Source of the DNA: Cryptomeria japonica
Lineage: Eukaryota > Streptophyta > Pinopsida > Cupressales > Cupressaceae
Direction of reading: 5' to 3'
DNA: 64,000 nucleotides
Assembly (NCBI RefSeq): GCF_030272615.1
Contig: NC_081406.1
Span: forward strand, 172,134,361 to 172,198,360
In this document: positions 1 through 12,789 of the stretch, piece by piece
How positions within the stretch are numbered: the stretch's first letter is position 1
How the letters are laid out: each line of letters begins with the position of its first letter
Program-made: the position numbers and the translations under genes
Notes under the pieces: generated by a model
The model's input: the letters and a program-made list of their open reading frames with translations, nothing else
Told to the model about the DNA's origin: nothing
Databases searched by the model: none

Positions 1-1979
1 TTTCAACTCCACTAACTCTTCCTCCAGAGCACCCTTCTTCATTAGTTTCTCTTCATATTTTTTAGACAATGCAATCAATTGGGTATATGTTTCTATGTAT
101 CTTCTTGACAAATCCTCTATTTTTGATAAATTCATGAAATAAACTTGAGTAAAAAATGAGGCAATCTCCGTGTTAGTTGTGTTCTGCAAGTTCCAGATCA
201 TTGTCAGCTTTCTTTTCTACTTGGATATTTAGAAGGTGGGGATTTTGAGTGGAAGGGGCCAAAGACCAAGCATCAAGTGTCTTTGACTTAGGATTAAATC
301 CTGATCCTCTTATTACATCTCCAATTTCAAATTTAGTTTTAAACATTGGGTCCTCTTGCTTCCTAATCTGATCAATAATAAAAATAGACTGAATATCCTA
401 GTCAGGCATCATAATCATACCAGTACTCTTAATCAATTGTCTTGCCTGTTCCACAGATATTTGCTCCCTGTCAGGATCATATTCCTGCAGTGCTTTGATG
501 ATCTCCTCTTTCTTTTCTTCATTTGCTTCCTCTATGATCAGATTTTATCTTAATTGTTTTTGTTTCAACCTTGTCAAAAAACTTTTAAATTCATCTGACT
601 TAATAAAGTCATCATCTTTCATGAACTCATTTGACAACATCACACACTCATCAAAGCCTTGAGCAAGGGCTTCATTTGTTTCTCCCTATTCTTCATTCTG
701 TCTCACTTCTCTAAGATGTGTCCTTATTTGATGAAAGTAGTGTCCTTGTTCTATAACGATTGCTCTAGCAGGGTCTCTCCTCACAATTGTATCTATCTCT
801 TTGGTTTTTTGTTTCTTTGCAGTTGGCACTTGGGTAGATTGAACCTCATCCCCACTCTCTACATCATCAATAGACAGACTAAGTGGCTTCTTGCCATGTG
901 AAGAATGCCCATCTTGGGGGTCTTGCTGCTGAGTAGCCACTTCTAGAATTTGAGGCATTTGTTCCATCAGAGTTTCATATAAACTCAACATTTTGTTAAT
1001 CCTCTCTAGGTATGGGCTATCAGGGCAAAAAACCTGAGAAACTAGGGTCAACAGCCTTCAATTCTGCTTCAACTCTCATCAAATTTTTCCATTTTCTTCT
1101 CCTCCCTTGTACTTCATCTTTTCTCAGCAAATATCTAACCACATCTTCATCATCCAATGGTCCCTGGTCCTTTATTGTCGCCCAAGGTGTCATTTTTGGC
1201 AATGCACGTTTAATAAATTGTTCAGGATCACAGAATCTAGACACAACATTAACCAGCCTATACTATTTAAGGAAATTGTTTACTTCATCAAAGGAACTCC
1301 TACCAATGGTAAAATTAGACGCAACCCAAAGCCTAGGAAGAAGAGAACCCTTCCTGTGTTTGTCAAGGTATTCTTTTTCAACTAGGGTCAATTGCCAGAT
1401 AAACTCCATAAAAACAATCCTAATTGGAACAAATTTCGGTAAAATATGGGGAGGCTGAGGACACCCATAGACTCTGATCACAGTAAAGTTATTAAAAAAA
1501 AAAAGTCCCCCTAGTTATGTGAAATAGACTAGTTTGGAACATATTGGTAAGGTCTCAAAACTCTCATAATATTAATTGACAATCGTTCCCTATTTATTCC
1601 TAGCATTTCCATAATTAGCAAAACAATCCAATTTTCAAAGAAAAGGAAAGAAGAATGGGGAGACCTACTATCCCAAACCTGGGTCCATCTTTGTATTGGC
1701 ATTAAGACACCCAATTCTTCTTTGAAAAGATCCAATTCTTTATCCAAGAACTCAACATTATAGAACAAGATTAAATGCATCAACAATGAATAATGTTTGA
1801 ATGTAGGGCTGGGTGCACCACTTTGAATTTCAACTAGAGCATTATGAATGTGTTCAACCACATAGACCACATAATCATAATCTTTGTTAACGTCTGGGTG
1901 TTGAATGTCCATAGCCATCGTCAGTAATTCAGCCGACACTATTGAATCTCCATCAAAACCCAACACTTTGCATAATCCA
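1..1979 (-). pseudogene. 3' part of a decayed, unrecognised coding sequence
   Basis: Reading from 1979 down to 1, one protein-like frame can be followed through several in-frame stops and a few frameshifts (near 1530, 1040 and 190). The pieces are about 145 residues (1966-1529), a segment rich in Pro, Trp and Tyr (1481-1263), a charged segment (1244-1020), an acidic/Gln-rich region (1051-686) and a Lys/Glu-rich, probably coiled-coil tail running off the left edge. I recognise no known domain. The upstream half lies at 6491-7170, on the other side of the solo LTR 1980-6491: residues YGL end one side and GLCKV starts the other, at the duplicated site ATCCA. It could be a lineage-specific host gene copy or an ORF of an unknown transposon. 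That it once coded is fairly clear; its function is unknown. Confidence 0.55.
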
Positions 1980-4900
1980 TGTAATGCCCCTACCCTAGTC
2001 GGACTTCTAAAACCTGTTTGACCTTGATTGACTTCCTATGTGGCATTCTTGAATGGTAGGTTAACCGTGATGCAATGTGTAGTTTAGATAATATAAATAA
2101 TTGTGCATACTTATTATTGTGCTTTTGCATTGATTCTTGTGTAAATGTAATTGTTCCTAACCCTTGTGATAAATCTCGAGCTAACGCCTTCATTGAATAT
2201 TTATATGTATATGTATGCTTGCGTGATTCATGAGTGCAGGAGATTGCAGGTACAACATTGCCTAAGGCGAGGTTCATCTCCTTCGGGGTTCGCAGGTTCA
2301 GGTAAACCTCCTCCATCCTTAGAATTTGGATTTGGGGGTCATTAAACTCTCGTCTTGCCTTAGCCATGGTCAGGTGAGCATCGTGTGTGGATTCGTGGGG
2401 CTTTCCTTGCATTGGGTTACGTGTCATGTGATTTGGTGGACTTCCTCGATTAGCATGCCTTGCGCAGGGTAAGTGGAGTTTGTTATCTTGAGTATTAAAT
2501 TCAATTTAATGAGTAGACGTACACATTAGTGATATAGAAATTTAAATGGGTAGTTTCTTTTATACGATTAATCGTTAATTTAAAGAGATTGCTTTAATTA
2601 TTATTGTAGCAAGCTTAAGGCATTTTAAATTGAAATAATGTGTTCGTTTATGCATTAAAAGTTGAGAAATTAGAATAAATAGGATTCTTTCATTGGACTA
2701 GTCATTTATTGGAAAAGGTCACTTTATTATGTTTTAGCAAGTCAATTTAATAGTTAAATTTAATAATAATGAATTTAATGAGCTATGCGTTTTAGAAAAG
2801 GAAGGTTTAAAGTCATTTGGGAGATAGACATAAATTACTCATTTTCGCATTTTGTAAGAAAAAGGGTAAATTTTATTATTTAAAAGAAATTATTTCTTTT
2901 TTACTTGCAAAGTTGATATAGTATAAAAGATTGATTTTTAGAAAATTAAATTAATCAAAACGCCTTACCCGGTCAATAGTTTCGAAATATGAAGTAGGCC
3001 TAAAATTAATATTGAGAAATTAAAATTTAAAACTCAATAAGAAATAGAAGCATTTTAATTTTAATAAGGAAAACAAATAAGATGTAATAAATAATGGAAA
3101 GGAATGACTTCCATTTTGGATTTTCATTTAATTTATTTTAAAAATAAATGCCTAAATTCGAAATTGAAAATTAGGTCAAAAATAGGGTTTCTCATTTTAA
3201 CCTAGTTTGGAAATGTTTTTGGGGGGTTCTCTCTTTTGGGGATTTTTTTTGAAAAATGGAGGTGGGGAAAAATGTTGAAAAGAAAAATGGAGTTCTCTTG
3301 CTTGGAGTTGCAGATGGAGCTCTTCATCAAGATTCTTGCCCGAAATGCATTATGAGGTAGGAATTCGAATCTACCTTGTTATTTCTTGTTGGATAAAAAA
3401 AAAGAGAGGATATTACCCATGGATGTTTTGTTTGAAGGATAGTTTCAGTTTTCTTTTAAAAATTTGGTTGTTCTTGAAACAAATTTTTGTTTCTTAATAA
3501 ATTTTGTGGCTTCAAACCTGATGTGGAGATAATCGTCCCATAATGGAGTTTTGGGTAAAACTGGAACATGATTAGATCTGGGAAACACAAAAAAAATAAA
3601 AAAAATAAAATGAATGATGCAATAATGAAGGATTTCATTCTTGTTAAATTTTTATGCAAAAAAAAATGGTTTATTTCGGACTGTGAATCGAATAAAAAAA
3701 AAAATTAAACAAAAAAAAAATAATAATATAAAATTTAGGGTTTTCGGGGGGGGAGTCGAAGCTCAACCCGCCCCTCCCCATGCACCGCTCGCAGTTTACT
3801 ATCGGCGCCCACACACAGTAGGAGCCGAAGGGGACTGCGTCTCCTTTGGAGGCCGCAGCCCCTTCCGGCGCCACTGTGTGGGGGAGCCGTAGGGACTGCG
3901 TTCCCCATGGCGGACGCAGTAACCCCCGACTCCACTGTGTGGAGGCTGAGGGGCTGTGCCCGTCATGGTGGCCGTAGTTCCCTTCGGCTAGGGCATGGCT
4001 AGGGTTTGGCCGCCCTTTTTAATTTTTTAAAATGTTTTTTTTTTATGATATTTTTACTTAGTATTTTAAGTATGTTTAAAACTCATTTTTTTTGGGGTTT
4101 CATGGTATTAAAAAAAAAAAAGAGATGCTTAGTGATGTAAATTGATTTTAAGTAATATTTGTATTTAAAAAAAAAAAGAGTTGAGATTATATTTTAGTGA
4201 ATAATGTTTTTAAAAAAAAAAGGATAAAGGTATATATTTAAAATATATGCTAACATAGGTAACGCCTATTTAGCATATATTATTAATTATATATATAGAA
4301 TTATGGCCTTTAATATGGCAATTGCCTTCATTGCATGTTTAAATCGAATGAAATTAATTATGTGATAATGAATAAATCGAATGGAGGTAATGGGCTTTAA
4401 TTTTTAAATGTATGCAATAGAAGCTTGATTTAGCTCGGTAATGTTTTCTCCATTTCCCCATTTACTCTTAATGTAATTTGCTCTTTTTGGTAAAAGGGTA
4501 ATTTTTGTGTCGTTAGAAAAGGGGCTAGACTATTGTTGTAAACCAACTTGTCATTAGTGTTTATCCAAGGGTTAATTAATCTGTTTAGACGTTTATGTCA
4601 ACTTGAGAAAGTGCTGTAATTACCCGTTAACGCTTGAGCATGGCTTATTATTTTGGGAAATTTGATGCCTCTGTTGTAATAGCACGACCTAGATAGGTAT
4701 GTTGGGTCCCCGTCATCTGATTGCTTTTGTCTGACCAACGTTGGTCAAGTCTCCATTTAGGGTACCACCAGTTAAGAAATCCTTGTTCTTTTGTTTGATG
4801 TATTTGGTAGGATCTGCTTCAAAAGGGATCATTATGTAATTAACGTCCGAGGTGGCTATTGTATATTGGTTGTATTCGCCTAAGTGGCAAGGATGTACAA

Positions 4901-6491
4901 GACTTACAAATTATGTATTGCTAACAATATTAATACCAAGGGGTCTTGCAGTTGAGCAGACCCGGAGATGTAGCCCCTTAGGGGTGAACTCCGAGATCAT
5001 ACCTGTGTTATGCGATGTTTTAGTTTCCTTTGTTTCATTCCTTAAGTTATCATGTATGGTTGTTATCTTGTATAAGTGTATGATGGAAAATTAACGAATT
5101 TAAATCAAATGCACAAAATCAGACATCTTGAGGAATGTAGTAAATCAAATTTATAAAACATTGTAAATTATGATTCTGGTAAAGTATTTAAAATATGTTA
5201 ATTAAAGTTGTAATAGTGGAAAGAATCTTGCTAGACTACATCATTGGATTAACTTGTTATTAAGCATGTAAATTGAACAAATGAGTAGGGGAAATAAAGA
5301 TAGAATTAATGTTATAATTTCTAAGTTGGAATCTAAAGGATGATCAACATATAGGTAATTACTTTTATCTTCTTAAATGAGCAACGCCATGTTAATTATA
5401 TTCCACTATATTGGATGAATATATTTAGTTATTTATGTTGTAATTATAACCAATAATCCTCACTAGATTAATTTGATAATTGTGTGGACTCAACTAGATA
5501 TCCATGTTATAACCCTTATAAAAAAAAAGAATCTCTTATGATTGCTAAAATTGAACTAAAATGGGAAATAATGGATTAGTTGTTTGTACATTAAATCTTA
5601 GTAAAAGTATCTCTCTCATATTAACTTCATTTGACAAAAAAAAAGAGTGAGTGATATGCAATAAGATAATTGTATTTTAATCCTAATAGAAGAACGCCAT
5701 CATGATCTTATTACTCTAATCTTGAAATGATGAATGTCATCTAGCTAACAATATTTTAATTTAAAGGATGCTCTCGTGTGTCCTAATGCATATCCACCTT
5801 AATGAAATTCGTCCATTTATTTGCATTATCAAAACTTCAAATGAATTCTATGGCTACTCACATTTTACCTTTCATAAAATAACTACAACTCATTAGTTGG
5901 CTATGCATGAAATCAAATGAAGGGATCTCACTCTATTAATTGTAGTTAATCCTTAATGAATGATTCTCTCTTGATTAACCATACTTTTAATATTTAAGAA
6001 AGATATCAATTGTGGGTGGTTACCTTAAACCCAAATGAATGAACTTCATTATATTAAACGCATGAACCTTTTTGGAGGCCTCTTAATGTAATTGTGAATT
6101 AAAGTGCAATGAATAAATAACCTCTCAATGGCCTCCTAACCACCCAAAGTAAATGAACGCTTCCTAAAATTATAAGATGTCAAGCCATTGAACACATATA
6201 TAATCAAGATCTATGCATTATCTCGTAATTAAGATATCCAGTTTTATGGATCTAATGACGCAAGTTGAGTTAGGTGTAAGGTTATGTAATCGCGTTAGGA
6301 AACTCCTTAGGATCGTTTAGCCTTCCGTTGTGTTATCTAGTTAGAGATAACTTTGAGATAACTTCAAACTATCTTAATGTTGTAACTTTTCAGTAACGCT
6401 ATTAATTATTATTTAAAAAAAATAAAATATTTACACTCTATTTGAGTGTTTTTAACTTAAATTCTTTGGGGTTTCCTGGCAGGGCATTACA
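1980..6491. mobile_element. Giant solo LTR (4512 bp)
   Basis: The segment begins TGTAATGCCC and ends GGGCATTACA, a perfect 10-bp terminal inverted repeat of the TG...CA type. It is flanked by a 5-bp direct repeat, ATCCA (1975-1979 and 6492-6496). I found no second internal copy of either terminus, so it reads as one LTR left after LTR-LTR recombination, not a full element. The interior is AT-rich with A and T runs, apart from a GC-rich block near 3740-4010. Orientation is not resolved. A 145-residue open frame at 2427-1990 (minus) lies in the left end and shows no recognisable domain. The insertion interrupts the coding sequence at 1-1979/6491-7170. The alternative, a TIR DNA transposon with a 7-bp AATCCAT duplication, fits less well. 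Confidence 0.75.
3821..4000. repeat. GC-rich ~61-bp tandem repeat in the solo LTR
   Basis: About three diverged units start at 3821, 3883 and 3943, each containing variants of GGAGCCG, GGGACTGCG and CACTGTGTGG. The block from about 3740 to 4010 is strongly GC-rich inside an otherwise AT-rich LTR and carries many CG dinucleotides. It could be a promoter or enhancer region of the LTR; that is inference. Confidence 0.6.
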
Positions 6492-7170
6492 ATCCATAGA
6501 TTGTACAATGCATATAATGGTGGAAAGGTGTGATGGCAAATGGTGGTTCGATACTCTCTGAAATTATAACCGGTTTCCTATTCATCCTAGGCATGTATTT
6601 GGGCATTTCATGCTTCTTGATAACACCTTTGTATTTGTCATAATCCTCTGCAATCCGCTCCAATTCTATATCTATACATACAACACCAGTAATCTGGAAA
6701 GCTTCAACAAAGCTAGCTCTATTAATTGAAACTAGGGCAGACTGGTTCTTTCTTTTGATTACCCTAGATACTGGGCAATAGCATTTGGCCAACTCTTTGA
6801 TGAAATCCACATCAACATACACATCTGGCACAATTAACTTTGCCATATTTAAATCCCAAGGGTTTGATATCGAGACACCCTTAACCCTATCATTCCAAAA
6901 ATAATGAAACAGAGCAGAACTAGTTATATTAAGTGTAGTAGGGTTTTTGCATTGGCTCCATAATTCTTTCCATGCCAAATCATTTGTATTCAAAGCAAAC
7001 GGAAGTCCCTGGTAGCAAATCTACAAATTCTTCTTTGTATTTCTTAACTATCTTTTCCTTAGTGGCATTGGCCTTGGAACCTCCAGGTCCTACTCCTCCA
7101 CTTGTCGTGGCCTTGGGCTTGGGCTTGGAACGTCCAGTTCCACTCGTCGCCTGGCTCACTTTATCTGTAG
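6491..7170 (-). pseudogene. 5' part of the decayed, unrecognised coding sequence
   Basis: On the minus strand, coding-like sequence begins after a good splice-acceptor-like string (TTTTCTCCTACAG, ending near 7170). It opens with a Ser/Gly/Lys/Pro-rich stretch, then a Lys/Glu stretch ending DLLPG. A frameshift follows near 7005-7020. Then comes a 168-residue open frame (6993-6487) with Trp-rich text (DLAWKELW), an AKLIVPDVYVDVDFIKELAK segment and an Ile/Glu-rich part. The frame stops at the boundary of the solo LTR and its likely continuation lies at 1979 and below. The acceptor-like site suggests an intron-containing gene, or a transposon gene that was spliced. No family recognised. Confidence 0.5.
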
Positions 7171-7199
7171 GAGAAAAACTTAACCAATTTTCTAAAATT

Positions 7200-9150
7200 T
7201 TCCCAAGCCCAACACTCTGAATTCTCCAACATTGTTGTAGAGCTCAATTCACTAGATTACCTCGAAGATAGAATGCAATATGCATTAATGCAATTATACA
7301 AAATCTCGGCTCGATCATGTAATTTATGGTATTTGGGCACCGTCACTTCTCTCAAGTCTCATTAATTGCCACACTTGCATGAACTAGCTACTATGGCATT
7401 AATTCAAAGCTGAAGCACTCAAGCGAAATTTGAATTCATGCCCTTCTATTTGATTGGCAATTGCCATTCAAAACTTTTACAGAACCCGACAAACAAGTCC
7501 ACATGTTAGCGAGTTAGCAACAATGCTACCAAATCCTCTTAATCACAAGCTTGCAACCCCTTTTACGAATCCTCAAAGAATCTCATGAGTGAGCGACAAC
7601 CGTTAATCTTCATCAAGCCCTTCAGTCGCAACCTCGCAACAACATTTGTAATATTCTTTCTTTACCCTCAAGCTGGCGACCACTGCAAATCTAACAAAAC
7701 AACTTATTTCATCATAAGCTCGCAACTAGAAACTTAACTTGACTTAAACCCTTGTGATCTCATGACAACAAGACACTTAACCGCCATCTCATGCTTGCAA
7801 CACTTTTTGACTTAACACTGACAAACCTGCGAGCATGCGATGACCACAAAAACAGACCAAAACTTACTTGTTGCTAGATTGCAACTTAAAATGCTAATCA
7901 ACTTCAAAAACTATGAGCAAGTGATGAAACCAACTGAGCTGTGATACCAACCACATCGCATGATTGCAAATTAAAATGACTTAACCGCGAACACCTCGTG
8001 ACCTTGCGATAACATAAAATCACACACAGTCGCAACCTCACAACATAAAATGGTATTTGGGCATCGTCACTTCTCTCAAGTCTCATTAATTTCACCCTCA
8101 CAACTGGTTATAACAACCCAACAAACAAGTCCATGTGTCAATCCCCATCTTTAATCACACACTCGCAACCGGTTATAACAATTTGGAAAGGAACCGGTGA
8201 GTTAGCGACAATGCTACCAAATCCTATTAATCGCAAGCTCGCAACACCTTTAACGAATCCTCAAAGAAGCTTGTGAGTGAGTGATAACCATTAATCTTCA
8301 TCAAGCCCTTCAGTCACAACCTCGCAACAACATTTGTAATATTCTTTCTTTACCTGCAAGTTGGCGACCATTGCAAATCTAACAAAATAACTTATTTCAT
8401 CGCAAGCTCGCAACTCAAAACTTAACTTGACTTAAGACTTACAAAGCTACACTTTTTGACTTAAGACTTACAAAGCCGTGAGCATGCGATGACCACAAAA
8501 TCAGACCAAAACTTACCTATTGCCAAATCACAACGTAAAATGATAAACAACTTCAAAACCTGCGAGCAAGTGATGAAATCAACTAAGCTACGAGACCAAC
8601 CACATCGCATGATCGCAAATTAAAATAACTTGACCACAAACACCTCGCGACCTTGCAACAACATAAAATCACACCTAGTCGCAACCTTGCAACATAAAAT
8701 AGTCAACTGCAAAACATCTTGCGAGGTAGTGACAACTAAAATCTCCTAGTACTTGCAAGATTGCGACTTAAAATGACTTGATGATAAAGGACCTACAAGC
8801 TAGCGATAACCATTAAATCTCAAAACTTTTTATCTCTTAACCACAATGACCTAGTGAGTACCAACAAAAATCGATGTTTTATGTTTTACCGTCATAAACA
8901 GGCGCGAGAAGTGGCACACAAACCATTAATGACTTAGGACTTACTCGCTAACTCTCGCGGCTATAATGCATGGCATCAAACCAATTTGAGACCTCGTGAC
9001 CAAACTAATTTCATTAACAATCTCCAGCTCGCTAACATAAAATGCTAACACTCAAAAAACTAGAGACCTTGCGATTTAAACCCAAACCAACACTCGCTAA
9101 CTCGCCACTTAAATTGTTAAACATAAAATTTATCTGCGAGTTAGAGATGA
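7200..9150. repeat. Two ~700-bp diverged tandem copies rich in TCGC/GCGA
   Basis: Sequence from about 7331 (ATTTGGGCACCGTCACTTCT) recurs from about 8055 with a C-to-T difference. The internal landmark CAATGCTACCAAATCCT at 7521 recurs at 8209, and blocks near 7600-8050 recur at 8298-8700. The offset is about 690-725 bp with indels. The region holds roughly 40 TCGC or GCGA words (for example CTCGCAAC, GCGACAA, TGCGAGC), many with C-to-T or G-to-A variants between copies, which suggests methylated CG decay. No coding sequence seen. It may be a subterminal region of the neighbouring hAT element or an LTR fragment. Confidence 0.6.
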
Positions 9151-9711
9151 AACATTAAACATGTCTCATTGTCTCAATGTTTGACCAACCGTTTGACCAC
9201 ACTTGATGTTGACATGGACAAATAAAGAGAGGACAACTTAGATTTTCAATGCACGACAACTTTGGTTTACTAGCCAACTAAGACAAAAAACAAACACAAA
9301 ACCCTAATCGCCATGAACGTCATATTAAGCATTTAAATTTTTAATGTAGAACAGTAGAAAGGTTCTACCAGTAACAGTTATGCAATATGAATAATTTTAT
9401 GGATCTTGTGACACAAATTGTTACATTTCATGTTCAACATAATGTGGAACCTAATAACAATTTACTAATAATTCAATTGTTTACTAATAATTCAGAAAAT
9501 AAATTCTAATTGTTTACTAATAATTCAAATTCACAATTAAAAATATGAAATAAGTATCCGTTCTGATTGACAAATTCAAGGAATACAATATCAAAAATCA
9601 TCAATGACAACTATAGTATTGCAATTTTGTAAATTGAAATTGTAATATGACTCAAGAACTGTAGTATAGTTATAAATACCTATAAACTGACTGCTAATTT
9701 AATTCAGTGAC
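9151..9711. other. AT-rich spacer with a short repeated 15-mer
   Basis: No gene seen. TTTACTAATAATTCA occurs three times, at 9461, 9480 and 9513. The spacer lies immediately 3' of the transposase pseudogene and may be its 3' flank. Confidence 0.5.
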
Positions 9712-12479
9712 TCACTCCGAGGCTTCTATATCCCAAATGGACTCAAGATCCAGAAACTGACTAGTACTAACAGGTTCATCTTCATTCTGAGTCAGGTATT
9801 CAAAAATTTCTTCGTCTTCATGCTGACTCTGAGTCTGTGATCCATCATTTGTCTCAGCACTAGCACTAGCAGTAACACCACTAGCTTTTAAAGTGTTTTA
9901 CAACCCTCGTCTTTCATGCATGGAATTCTAGATTGCTAGTACCCTATCATATGGAAAATCTCTAACATTATATTGGGTTACAAACAACCTCAAGCAAGTT
10001 TCCAAATTTTTGTCTAATTTGTTTATGATCTTTGATTTCAAAATCCCTAATGCACTGAAAACTCTCTCATCTTCCACCGACCCCAATATCATTGTTTGAC
10101 ATAAATCAACAAGTTTCAAATATTCTGGTACTGCAATATGCAATGCTTCACTTTGATCTATCCTTTTCCAAAGCCTTGTGATTGATCCAGCTTCAAATGG
10201 ATTCTCCAAGATAACCAACTGCTATTTCATAAGCAATTCTTTACATTGTTTTTTAAGATGATCTGAATTTAAAATTCCTTCTATTGGCTGTCCATTGCAA
10301 TATGCATATTTTGAAAATGTCAATATCAATTCCTCTAGTTTTTTTATGAAACATCTTTGCGTCATTTGGATTATCTCCAATTGAATGCCAAAATTGAGGA
10401 TACACACAACCCATGGCTTCAATTATTTCTTCTCGAGGGAATCTTTCATGAATCTCAGTTGAAAGTTCATATGTAATAGACTTCAAATTATCACTAACAG
10501 ATTTAACAGTCCTGTCAAAATCTTCCTTTTTAACTGGTAGTGCTCTGCCTTGCTTGCTCGTCTTAGATTGGTGCATTGGTATCTGAAATCCTTTTACAAA
10601 GACACAAAACTCATTTTTTGTATTGAAATGTAAATTTTTTTCAACATGATTCAAATCTGTAATTATCCGCCACCTAAAAAAATTTGGGCTTCACCCTATT
10701 AGATCTGAATATAGACCATCCAGGCTCAAGCATGTCATTTTATGTAGAGTGCTATACTCATTGATATACATAGTTCTGTCTTGGGCTTTCTTAACAAGTT
10801 TGTTCATTGAATCCAACACGGGGATAAGACTAGCTAAAGTTAACATAGTCTCTATATCACTTAACTTATGTAAGAGATCAGGAGCTTTGTCTACTGTGAG
10901 GCATGTCTCATACATTAGTCCGATCAAGGATTGATATTCTGTTAGAACTCATTCCACTAGTCCATGCAAGGAGATCCATCTAGTCTCAACATCCCTGAGA
11001 AGCTTGTTTCCTGCTATTACTCCCTCAATAAAAATATGAAATTCTGCAAAATGTTTAGGACTTCGGTAGAAGTATGAGTGGAGCTCGTGGACCAGATCTT
11101 CAACTTTTGACACTGTAGGGAAATTGCTTACAATTCTATATGCTAAATTCATTCGATGGGCCATGCAGTGAATGCCAACCATGTATGGTGCAATACTAGT
11201 TTGTAATCTTGTGCAAAGAACGATCCTTTGACCTTGCATTACTACAGCTCCATCAGCTCCAACACACACCAACTTCTTGGCAATTGTCAAGTCATCCATA
11301 CCAGCAATTTCATTCAAAGCTTTCTTAACTTCCAAATATAAATTTTCTGCTGTTGAATTGCCCCTCATTTTACAAAAATAGAGTAGATGAGCTTGACAAA
11401 CGTGTTCTTTTATGGTATACACATGCATACGAACCCAAGTAGTGCTATCTACCACAGTAACTTCATCTATGGATAATGAAATGAAATTTGACTCTTTTGC
11501 AGTCTCTTGTAAATTTTGCTTTTCCACCTCAGTGAGACAATTTGCCATTTCCCATCCAGCGTTTATTGAACAATGTGACATAGGATAGTGAGGAACATTC
11601 AAAAAAGATAATAAATTACTAAATTCTGGGAAATATTTCATAGGACGCCCTCTCGACAGAATATGAAAAACAACACTCATCTGAATAGTCTTTGCCAGGT
11701 TTGCATCTTTCGCTGTTTCCAAATACACTATTACCAATCAGTGTCATTTTGTGGTTATGCTCTTCATATTCCATGACATACTTAACATGAAGACATTCTT
11801 CCTTTGATTTCCATCTTACTACTTGTGTTTCCTTTCCATCTATAATCTATTTTTCATAAACCTTACCAATATGCTTTTCTATGGTGTCAAGCTTTAGCTA
11901 CATCTTCTTCTCTCTTTTAGTTTTCCAGCTACAAATCTTACACTTGCATTCTATTGGTTGTTAATCATTGTTTGGGACCAGTTCAATGAATGGGTAATTT
12001 TCTACCCAATCAATCTTAAAACTCCTCGTCATCTCCCACTCTTGCCCCAGTTTTACTTTCCTTTTTCTTTTCTTCCTACCAACATCATCTTCAGGACTAG
12101 CATTTGCATTCGAGTGAATTATCTCATTGTGTGTATCCCTTAGAACATCTTCTTCCATGTCGGTATTGTCATCCTCATTTGATGCATTTAACTCAATGAC
12201 AATCCCACCTTGTGGTGGTGGTGAGCTACTGTGAATGACTTCTATAACTGCAGAAGTTGATGGACTAGAAACTTTGCCAATTCCAAAGAAAGACTTTATG
12301 GTAGTATCTTTAAGTTTAAGTTTTGGGAATTTTGATGGCCTCTCAATCCCTTCAGTTTCACCACCCTGAGGAGTCTTACCCTTGTCTAACATACCAATCC
12401 CTTCACCACCCTGAGGATTCTTAGTCTCACCCTTGTGTGACATCTCAATCCCTTCACCACCCTGAGGAGTCTCACCCAT
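9712..12479 (-). pseudogene. hAT-type transposase (ZNF862-like / DUF4371), decayed
   Basis: The minus-strand frame starts at ATG 12479. The N-terminus carries three imperfect copies of a PQGGE(G/T)-type peptide, a basic patch (RKKRKRK) and the start of a TTF/BED-like zinc-binding region (CKCKIC near 11945). The central part (11737-10949) has the family signature of cytosolic plant hAT copies: a SLSIDEV segment, GADGAVVMQGQR and GIHCMAHRMNLA. Fragments at 10927-10691, 10654-10253 and 10422-10222 follow. The hAT C-terminal dimerisation domain lies at 10218-9928 (VEDERVFSALGILKSKI). An acidic tail in the same frame ends at 9712 after two in-frame stops. Multiple stops and frameshifts mean it cannot make an active transposase. 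Family identity is by motif only. Confidence 0.8.
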
Positions 12480-12789
12480 GTCTGACTATGACATCTTGAG
12501 TCTTGACCTCTCACTACGAGTTAAAAGTTAAAACTAATACTATCAAGTATGAAGAAATGATTACTCACCTTTTATGCCTTCTCAATTCTCTGAATCAAGA
12601 ATCAGGAATGCCTAGACCTGTGTTGCAGGATTGTAACTCTGGCCCTCTGCCCTACAATGAACTTTGACTTTCCAACTCAATTTGTGGAATGCGAATCGAG
12701 ACTCAAGAGCTCCCAATTTACTAATCAGACAGGAACAAATTGTAAGAAAGAGTGTAAGAAAGAGTGTATTTATAGCAATCCATGATTGC

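Noticed and set aside
1981-6490. TIR DNA transposon with 7-bp AATCCAT duplication
   Set aside because: Shifting the ends by one base gives canonical TG...CA termini and a 5-bp duplication, the LTR signature, and no transposase is visible.
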